Assembly: GCA_026706425.1 (NCBI GenBank)
Contig: JAPOYW010000278.1
Coordinates: 5,725 to 10,954 of the forward strand
Source: Gammaproteobacteria bacterium
GTDB taxonomy: Bacteria; Pseudomonadota; Gammaproteobacteria; Pseudomonadales; Azotimanducaceae
Reading direction: 5' to 3'
DNA length: 5,230 nucleotides
A program made the position numbers and the translations under genes. Numbering within the stretch: the stretch's first letter is position 1; each line of letters starts with the position of its first letter. Below, in pieces: positions 1 to 4,632 of this stretch. The notes beneath the pieces were generated by a model, which was given only the letters and a program-made list of their open reading frames with translations, did no database searches and was not told the origin of the DNA.

Positions 1-84
1 CTGATGCCGATGTTCATGGCGCTGGCGTCCCTTGCCAACATAGAGCGCCTCGTCGAACTGAAGAACAAGCGGGAAGCCCGTTAG
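1..84 (+). CDS. C-terminal end of a probable SapC-family protein (partial)
   Basis: Only the last 27 codons are inside the window, read in frame 1 and ending at TAG 82-84. The tail has a hydrophobic stretch (LMPMFMALASLANI) followed by a charged end (ERLVELKNKREAR). This resembles the C-termini of SapC-family proteins, where a short segment about handling 'sites or stretches of leucine-rich helix' precedes a basic tail. SapC proteins are commonly encoded directly upstream of cupin-like and tryptophan-halogenase genes in Proteobacteria, often near TonB-dependent receptors, and that is the arrangement here. Their biochemical role is not settled. The next gene starts on the base after this stop, so the two are probably translationally coupled. 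The identification rests mainly on context, because 27 residues are too few for a firm family call. Another small operon protein is possible. Confidence 0.5.
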   Translation: MMPMFMALASLANIERLVELKNKREAR

Positions 85-1101
85 ATGGCCGCCGGTGCGG
101 ATCTTCGGCGTATGGAGTCGATCAACTGCGCGGATGGGGTCGTTCCGGACGTTGTATTGGATGCGGCCGAACCGGTGGTGTTGCGAGGATTGATCCGGGA
201 TTGGCCGGCGGTTCGGGAATGCAGCGCTTCGATTTCGGCCGCCGCGGGCTACCTGTCGAAGTTCTGGACGAATGCACCGGTAACCGCCTACATCGGCAAG
301 GCGTCGATCAACGGGCGTTTCTCGTACAACGAGGACTTCACCGGTTTCAATTTCGATCGCGGCAAGGCACCCCTGTCGCAGATTCTCGACAAACTCGCCG
401 AATCGGCACGCGAAGACCGACTTGCCACCATCTACGTGGGTTCGACACCGGTCGACAGTTGGCTGCCCGGCTTTCGTGCCGACAACGATGTCGCGTTGCC
501 GGTCCCGGATCCGCTGGCAAGTTTCTGGCTTGGCAGCCAGACCCGGATCTCAGCGCACTTCGACTTTCCGGACAATCTGGCCTGCGTGGTGGCGGGGACA
601 AGACGGTTCACGCTCCTGCCGCCGGATCAGATCGGCAACCTCTACGTCGGGCCGCTCGATCCAACGCCTTCGGGTCAGGCCATCAGCCTGGTGGACTTCA
701 ATGATCCGGACCTGAGGCGCCATCCGCGGTTCCGAGAAGCGCTCAAAGAGGCTCGATCGACGGTGCTCCATCCGGGCGATGCCATCCGTATACCGAGCAT
801 GTGGTGGCATCACATCGAGTCGTTGGCCGACTTCAATCTGCTTATCAACTATTGGTGGTGCACGACGCCTGCGTCGATGGGGTCGCCAACCGACGCCCTC
901 ATGCATGCCATCCTGTCGTTGCGGGATCTGCCGGAGCGGCAGCGGGAAGCTTGGCGCGGACTCTTCAATCACTACGTATTCGATGCCGATGAAGAGGTGT
1001 ATCGGCACATTCCCGAGCGTGGCAGAGGGTGCTTGTCGACGCTCGACGACGCAGGGGCAAGGCAGTTGCGCGCGCTGCTGCTCAACAGGTTGAACCGGTA
1101 G
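85..1101 (+). CDS. Cupin-like (JmjC-type, FIH-like) Fe(II)/2-oxoglutarate-dependent oxygenase
   Basis: A 338-residue protein, probably a cytosolic oxygenase that uses Fe(II), O2 and 2-oxoglutarate to hydroxylate an unknown substrate. No signal peptide or membrane segment is seen. The double-stranded beta-helix core shows the facial triad: His158 and Asp160 in SAHFDFPDN, and His242 (or adjacent His243) in PSMWWHHIESL. From 158 to about 258 it resembles the asparaginyl hydroxylase FIH, including LLPPDQ (177-182), a VDFNDPD segment (203-209), HPGDAIRIP (229-237) and LLINYWW (252-258). Asn164 and Asn255 match FIH active-site asparagines. Arg173 stands where FIH has the 2-oxoglutarate-binding lysine, and Ile155 stands near the FIH threonine that helps hold 2-oxoglutarate. 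The ATG at 85 directly follows the upstream TAG and has a GGGAAG (71-76) eight bases before it; ATG 112 is an alternative start without an obvious ribosome site. The halogenase follows after 19 nt, so the two are likely co-expressed. Family assignment is strong; the substrate is unknown. Confidence 0.9.
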   Translation: MAAGADLRRMESINCADGVVPDVVLDAAEPVVLRGLIRDWPAVRECSASISAAAGYLSKFWTNAPVTAYIGKASINGRFSYNEDFTGFNFDRGKAPLSQILDKLAESAREDRLATIYVGSTPVDSWLPGFRADNDVALPVPDPLASFWLGSQTRISAHFDFPDNLACVVAGTRRFTLLPPDQIGNLYVGPLDPTPSGQAISLVDFNDPDLRRHPRFREALKEARSTVLHPGDAIRIPSMWWHHIESLADFNLLINYWWCTTPASMGSPTDALMHAILSLRDLPERQREAWRGLFNHYVFDADEEVYRHIPERGRGCLSTLDDAGARQLRALLLNRLNR

Positions 1102-1110
1102 CCCCGGAAC

Positions 1111-1115
1111 GGAGG
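1111..1115 (+). promoter_or_regulatory. Shine-Dalgarno site fixing the TTG start of the halogenase
   Basis: GGAGG lies five bases before TTG 1121-1123 in the 19-nt gap between the cupin gene and the halogenase. There is no in-frame ATG between this site and the conserved flavin-binding motif GGGTAGW, which begins only 13 residues into the protein. The TTG is therefore the supported start, despite being the rarest of the common start codons. Confidence 0.8.
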
Positions 1116-1120
1116 CAGTC

Positions 1121-2611
1121 TTGGAGCACAGAAAGATCCACAAGGTCGTGATCGCAGGCGGGGGCACCGCAGGATGGATGGCGGCAGCCTCGTTGGCGAA
1201 ACTCCTCGGCAAAACGCTCGACATCACCTTGGTCGAATCGGACGAGATCGGCACGGTGGGCGTGGGCGAGGCAACGATTCCCACGCTTCTCACCCTGCAT
1301 GAGCTCTTGAAGATCAAGGAACAGGACTTCGTCAAGGCGGTGCAGGGCACCTTCAAGCTCGGCATCTCGTTCGAGAACTGGCGCGATGTGGGCGAGCACT
1401 ACATCCATTCCTTCGGCTGGACGGGGAAAGACAGCTGGGCGGCGGGTTTCCAGCACTTCTGGCTCAAGGGCCGGAAGATGGGCATAAGCCGGGAGTTCGG
1501 CGAATACTGCAAGGAATGGGTCGCGGCCAAGCGCAATCGCTTCGCCGTTCTGCCCAACCACGGACTCAACTATGCCTACCACTTCGATGCGTCCCTGTAC
1601 GCGAGATTCCTGCGCGGCATGGCCGAGGAGCACGGTGCCGTGCGGCAGGAGGGCCGCATCGAGGTCGTCGAGCAGGATCCGGCAAGCGGCTACATCACGG
1701 GGATCCGTCTGCAGTCAGGCCAACTCGTCGAAGGCGACCTGTTCATCGATTGCACCGGATTCCGGGGACTCCTGATTGAACAGACCCTCAACGCCGGCTA
1801 CGAGGATTGGCGACATTGGTTGCCGTGCGACGGAGCGGTCGCGGTGCAAACCGAAGCCCAGGCGCCGCCGATCCCCTACACCCGTTCCATCGCGAGAGAG
1901 GCTGGCTGGCAGTGGCGGATTCCGCTGCAGCACCGGGTCGGCAACGGCGTGGTGTTCAGTTCCGCACACTGGTCCGACGACGAGGCGGTGGCCCGTTTGC
2001 TGGGCAATGTCGAGGGTGCCGCGCTCACCGAGCCCCGGGTCATCAAGTTCCACACCGGGCAGCGTCGCCGGCACTGGCACAAGAACTGCGTCGCCATGGG
2101 GCTCGCATCCGGGTTCATCGAGCCATTGGAGTCGACGAGCATCCACCTGATCCAGCGCAGCATCATCCGCTTGATGCAGATGTTTCCCTACGACGGCATC
2201 CGGCAGCCCGACGTCGACGAATTCAACAACCAGATGAAGTTCGAGATCGACAACGTGCGCGACTTCATCGTCTTGCACTATCACGTCACGAATCGTCGGG
2301 ATACGCCGTTCTGGCGCCATTGCGCCACCATGGACATACCCGATTCGCTTCGGCACCGCATCGAACTGTTCAGGCAAGCCGGTCGGGTGTTCAAGGTGCC
2401 GACGGAGTTGTTCGGCGAAAACTCGTGGATCCAAGTGATGCTCGGCCAGGGTCTCCTTCCCGAGCAGTACCATCCGATCGTCAACATGATGAGCGACGAC
2501 GAACTGACCCGGTTCCTTTCGGGCATTCACTCTACGGTCGCCAACATGATCGGGCAGCTTCCCGAACATCAGCGGTTCATCGATCACTACTGCAAGGCGA
2601 GTCCGGCCTAG
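1121..2611 (+). CDS. Flavin-dependent tryptophan halogenase family protein
   Basis: A 496-residue flavoprotein, normal length for the family. These enzymes use FADH2 (from a separate flavin reductase), O2 and halide to form hypohalous acid, which a catalytic lysine passes to an electron-rich aromatic substrate. The N-terminal Rossmann motif GGGTAGW (13-19) is followed by Glu39 at the end of the second strand and GVGEATIPT (47-55). Lys79 in TFKLGISF sits at the position of the PrnA catalytic lysine. The halogenase signature WQWRIP is at 263-268. A second flavin motif, FIDCTGFRG, is at 208-216. SGFIEPLESTSI (330-341) contains Glu337, matching the catalytic glutamate of PrnA. All core residues are present, so an active enzyme is expected. 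The C-terminal third, which shapes the substrate pocket, does not clearly match free-tryptophan halogenases, so the substrate may be an indole or another aromatic. Translation starts at TTG behind GGAGG. The stop codon lies inside an intergenic repeat. No flavin reductase gene is in the window. Confidence 0.95.
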   Translation: MEHRKIHKVVIAGGGTAGWMAAASLAKLLGKTLDITLVESDEIGTVGVGEATIPTLLTLHELLKIKEQDFVKAVQGTFKLGISFENWRDVGEHYIHSFGWTGKDSWAAGFQHFWLKGRKMGISREFGEYCKEWVAAKRNRFAVLPNHGLNYAYHFDASLYARFLRGMAEEHGAVRQEGRIEVVEQDPASGYITGIRLQSGQLVEGDLFIDCTGFRGLLIEQTLNAGYEDWRHWLPCDGAVAVQTEAQAPPIPYTRSIAREAGWQWRIPLQHRVGNGVVFSSAHWSDDEAVARLLGNVEGAALTEPRVIKFHTGQRRRHWHKNCVAMGLASGFIEPLESTSIHLIQRSIIRLMQMFPYDGIRQPDVDEFNNQMKFEIDNVRDFIVLHYHVTNRRDTPFWRHCATMDIPDSLRHRIELFRQAGRVFKVPTELFGENSWIQVMLGQGLLPEQYHPIVNMMSDDELTRFLSGIHSTVANMIGQLPEHQRFIDHYCKASPA

Positions 2612-2622
2612 GGGCGACCCTA

Positions 2623-2642
2623 TCGCGCCCGTTAGGGCGCGC
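2623..2642 (+). repeat. Palindromic repeat, copy 1 (partner at 2706-2724)
   Basis: The segment TCGCGCCCGTTAGGGCGCGC matches 2706-2724 exactly, apart from one extra T in the loop. Both copies fold into the same 7-bp CGCGCCC/GGGCGCG stem with loops of four and three bases. Copy 1 begins 12 bases after the halogenase stop codon. Confidence 0.8.
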
Positions 2643-2705
2643 GGTGTCCCATCGGGATTCCCAAGGCATTGATTCGGGAGAACGAGAATGCGGCAGCATT
2701 CTCGA

Positions 2706-2724
2706 TCGCGCCCGTAGGGCGCGC
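2706..2724 (+). repeat. Palindromic repeat, copy 2 (partner at 2623-2642)
   Basis: This is the second copy of the CGCGCCC/GGGCGCG hairpin with loop GTA. It lies between the CGAGAATGC hairpin (ends 2704) and the GGGACGGG hairpin (starts 2726), with only one or two bases separating the stems. Confidence 0.8.
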
Positions 2725-2767
2725 CGGGACGGGACAAGCCCGTCCCCTACGGTCCACGCCGTAGGGG

Positions 2768-2826
2768 CGACCCTTGTGGTCGCCCGCTCGACCCTTGTGG
2801 TCGCCCGCTCGACCCTTGTGGTCGCC
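2768..2826 (+). repeat. 21-bp direct tandem repeat, about 2.8 copies
   Basis: The unit CGACCCTTGTGGTCGCCC plus GCT is repeated at 2768-2788, 2789-2809 and, cut short after 17 bases, 2810-2826. The copies are identical over the shared length, which points to recent slippage or conserved duplication. Each unit has a CGACC/GGTCG stem around CTTGT; the first copy has a longer 8-bp stem because GGG precedes it. No spacer variation is seen, so it is not a CRISPR array. Confidence 0.9.
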
Positions 2827-2874
2827 GGTGCCTCACGGAAACGAAGCACGTTTCGCGAACATCGCTCGACGAGT

Positions 2875-2893
2875 GTTGACAACGGTTGTCAAC
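2875..2893. promoter_or_regulatory. Perfect 19-bp palindromic operator candidate
   Basis: GTTGACAAC and GTTGTCAAC are perfect inverted copies around a single central G. The size and the AACGGTT-like centre suit a dimeric helix-turn-helix repressor; LacI-family regulators often control glycoside hydrolase genes through such sites. It lies 61 bases before the ATG of the GH3 remnant and contains the TTGACA of the likely -35 box, so a bound repressor would block the polymerase. No regulator gene is in the window, so the family is inference. A palindrome of this size could also fold as a hairpin, but a 1-base loop makes a DNA site more likely. Confidence 0.6.
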
Positions 2894-2906
2894 CGCACCG
2901 TAACGT
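2876..2906 (+). promoter_or_regulatory. Possible sigma70 promoter of the GH3 remnant
   Basis: A consensus -35 TTGACA (2876-2881) is followed by a weak -10 TAACGT (2901-2906) with a long 19-base spacer. Predicted initiation at about 2912-2914 would leave a leader of about 40 bases before ATG 2955. The -35 is shared with the palindromic operator. The spacer length and poor -10 make this a tentative call. Confidence 0.35.
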
Positions 2907-2954
2907 GTCGTGGGTGGTACGTCGCCAGCCTGCTTTGACCAAGTGCAAACACCG

Positions 2955-4401
2955 ATGCGTGAAATAGCTTCGCGATGGCAAGCGAGCGCCAAACGGCTCG
3001 ATCCCGCGCACCCGTCTGAACGACGGGTCGAGCGCACTGTTGAGCAATGCCTGCGTAGCCTCAGCCTCGAACAGAAGGTCGGCCAGATGGTCCAGGCGGA
3101 GATCGCCAATGCGACGCCCGAGGAGGTTGCCGAATTCGCCTTGGGTTCCATTTTGAACGGCGGGGGCAGCTTCCCGGGCGGCGACAAGCACGCTAGTGTC
3201 GACGACTGGCGGGCTCTCGCCGACGAATACCACGACGCCGTCCGGCGAAGCACGCAGTCGGACCACGCCGTGCCCGTCCTTTGGGGTACGGATGCGGTCC
3301 ATGGCCATTCGAACGTCTACGGTGCCACCGTGTTTCCCCACAACATCGGCCTCGGGGCCGCACGCGACGGCGACCTGATGGAAGCCATCGCTGTTGCCAC
3401 CGCCCGGGAGGTGGCCGCCACGGGGATTGACTGGACCTTCGCACCGACGCTGGCGGTCGCGCAGGACGACCGCTGGGGTCGTACCCATGGCGCGGATCGA
3501 CGATGCGGTCAGGCGCATCCTGCGGGTCAAGGCGCGGGCCGGACTGTTCTCATGTCCTCGGCCGTCCCAGCGTCCGGACACGGTCGAGGGAACGGGCGTT
3601 GGCGACCCGACCCATCGCACGCTGGCACGGCGAGCCGTTCGCCGGTCGCTGGTTCTGCTCAAGAACGAAGGAGTGCTGCCCCTGCGCCGCGACACCAAGG
3701 TGCTGGTCGCGGGAGACGGCGCGGACAACATCGGCAAACAGTGCGGCGGCTGGACCCTCACCTGGCAGGGTACCGGGAACGACAACAAGGACTTCCCCAA
3801 CGGTATGTCGCTGTTCGATGGATTCGTCGAGGCCACGGCCAACCACGGTGGCGCCGCCACACACAGTCCGACTGGCGAGTTCGCCTAGGATCCGCCCGAT
3901 GTTGCCATCGTCGTCTTCGGCGAAGACCCCTACGCGGAAGGAGATGGCGACCGCGACCACCTGAGCTATTCGGCGCTCGACTCGGAACCTCTCGCGATCC
4001 TGTGCAAGTTGCGGGAACGAGGCATACCTACGGTGTCGGTTTTCCTCACGGGCCGACCCATGTGGGTGAACCCCGAACTCAATGCGTCGAACGCCTTCGT
4101 TGTCGCTTGGCTGCCGGGTACCGAGGGCGGGGGCGTGGCCGATGTGCTGTTTCGCGGCCCCAACGGCAAGTTGGATCATGACTTCCGCGGTCGGCTGTCC
4201 TTCTCTTGGCCGCGCCATGCCATGCATACCCCGCTGAACGTCGGCGATACCGACTACGCGCCGTTGTTCCCCTATGGTTTCGGTTTGCGATACGGCGACG
4301 CGGCGGTCGAGCGCCACGCTCGGCTCGACGAGAGCGATTCCGCTCGTGGCCTGCCAGCCCGGGACAGACCCCGCACAAGGGGCTCCGCCTACCCGAGGTG
4401 A
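2955..4401 (+). pseudogene. Broken GH3 beta-glucosidase / ExoP-like exo-1,3/1,4-glucanase
   Basis: Three fragments of one GH3 enzyme lie in order. Fragment A (2955-3485, 177 codons) has KVGQMVQAEI, LNGGGSFPGG, the WGTDAVHGH core, GATVFPHNIGLGA and IDWTFAPTLAV, ending at DDRWGRT. Fragment B (from about 3484 to 3885, shifted to frame 1) resumes at PMARIDDAVRRIL, which in intact proteins lies roughly 200 residues later, and runs through SLVLLKNEGVLPL and QCGGWTLTWQGTGN. TAG 3886-3888 interrupts it in frame. Fragment C (3889-4401) continues in the same frame with VFGEDPYAEGDGDR, VFLTGRPMWVNPE, WLPGTEGGGVADVL, LSFSWPR and TPLNVGDTDY to GLRY, then unrelated sequence to TGA. The region with the catalytic nucleophile aspartate is missing, and the C-terminal part that ExoP-like proteins carry beyond GLRY is not seen. 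No product could be a working GH3 enzyme. Start: ATG 2955 fits family N-termini better than GTG 2910. No signal peptide is visible. An assembly collapse cannot be fully excluded for the deletion. Confidence 0.9.
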
Positions 4402-4488
4402 TGGACGGACCCGATTCGGTCGAATAGCCCTGGTCCCGACCACCGCCTGACCGGATGCGAATCCCGCCTGTTCGCCGTGCCGGTCCTG

Positions 4489-4518
4489 TTGCGCCTCGAT
4501 ACGCCAAACCCCTAGAAT
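4489..4518 (+). promoter_or_regulatory. Probable sigma70 promoter of the iron-sulfur flavoprotein gene
   Basis: -35 TTGCGC (4489-4494) and -10 TAGAAT (4513-4518) are separated by 18 bases. The -10 matches the TATAAT consensus at five of six positions. Transcription would begin near 4525, giving a leader of about 108 bases before ATG 4633. This makes the downstream gene a separate transcription unit from the dead GH3 gene, which ends about 90 bases upstream of the -35. Confidence 0.5.
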
Positions 4519-4529
4519 GGCCTACGGTT

Positions 4530-4556
4530 CCGGTGAGGAGGAAATCGCTTCGCCGG
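4530..4556 (+). other. Leader hairpin with a purine-rich GGA loop
   Basis: CCGGTGAGG (4530-4538) can pair over nine positions with CTTCGCCGG (4548-4556), using two G-U wobbles, leaving the loop AGGAAATCG. It lies at the predicted 5' end of the leader of the next gene. The GAGGAGGAAA here looks like a strong ribosome site, but no start codon follows at a suitable distance. Role unknown: RNA stability or binding of a regulator is possible. Confidence 0.35.
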
Positions 4557-4632
4557 ACTTTCTCGTGGGCGCATGGATGGCAAAGAGGATCCTAACCGCG
4601 ACAGCGTAGTGTAAGCGTCGGCAGCGACACCG

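Larger units (their letters stand above)
2609..2826. repeat. Intergenic block of stacked hairpins and short repeats
   Basis: Most of the gene-free stretch between the halogenase and the GH3 remnant is made of inverted repeats. Perfect stems are: 2624-2630/2635-2641 (CGCGCCC), 2683-2691/2696-2704 (CGAGAATGC), 2707-2713/2717-2723 (CGCGCCC again), 2726-2733/2739-2746 (GGGACGGG), 2744-2752/2759-2767 (CCCCTACGG) and 2765-2772/2778-2785 (GGGCGACC). The last three overlap and could form alternative structures. TAGGGGCGACCC occurs twice (2609-2620 and 2762-2773). No uridine run follows any stem, so a classical intrinsic terminator is not shown, although transcript-end protection or termination is possible. 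The motifs resemble the dispersed REP-like GGGGCGACC/GGTCGCC and GGGACGGG/CCCGTCCC palindromes common between genes in many bacteria. The rest of the gap, 2827-2874, has only a 6-bp stem (2838-2843/2849-2854). Confidence 0.85.

Noticed and set aside
550..1365. Long minus-strand open frame across the cupin and halogenase starts
   Set aside because: It is antisense to two genes with clear conserved motifs, its translation shows no recognisable domain, and long antisense frames are expected in GC-rich DNA.
2624..2641. Rho-independent terminator of the halogenase operon
   Set aside because: The GC-rich hairpin is well placed, but no T-run follows the stem, so it is recorded only as a repeat hairpin.
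1715..2737. 340-codon minus-strand open frame opposite the halogenase
   Set aside because: It mirrors halogenase codons, runs into the hairpin block and has no recognisable motif.
2768..2826. Possible CRISPR array
   Set aside because: The repeats are directly adjacent with no variable spacers and there is no cas gene.
2577..2882. Minus-strand frame with a repeating ATTRVER peptide
   Set aside because: The peptide repeat is only the 21-bp DNA tandem repeat translated; there is no ribosome site and no support for a gene.
2910..2954. GTG start at 2910 for the GH3 remnant
   Set aside because: It lies at the predicted transcription start with no ribosome site, and family similarity begins only after ATG 2955.
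1807..2967. 386-codon plus-strand frame through the halogenase, repeats and operator
   Set aside because: It overlaps the halogenase in another frame and reads the tandem repeat as a repeated peptide (TLVVARS); such peptides are typical of translated intergenic repeats.
3484..4181. Continuation of the GH3 fragment A frame beyond 3485
   Set aside because: After THGADRR the frame has no GH3 similarity, while frame 1 has it throughout; the open frame is out-of-frame translation after the deletion.
4573..4614. Thirteen-codon leader peptide (MDGKEDPNRDSVV) ahead of the flavoprotein gene
   Set aside because: There is no ribosome site at a proper distance and no run of regulatory codons; it could occur by chance.
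4525..4632. Riboswitch in the flavoprotein leader
   Set aside because: The conserved cores I know (glycine, SAM, SAH, guanidine, preQ1) could not be recognised.
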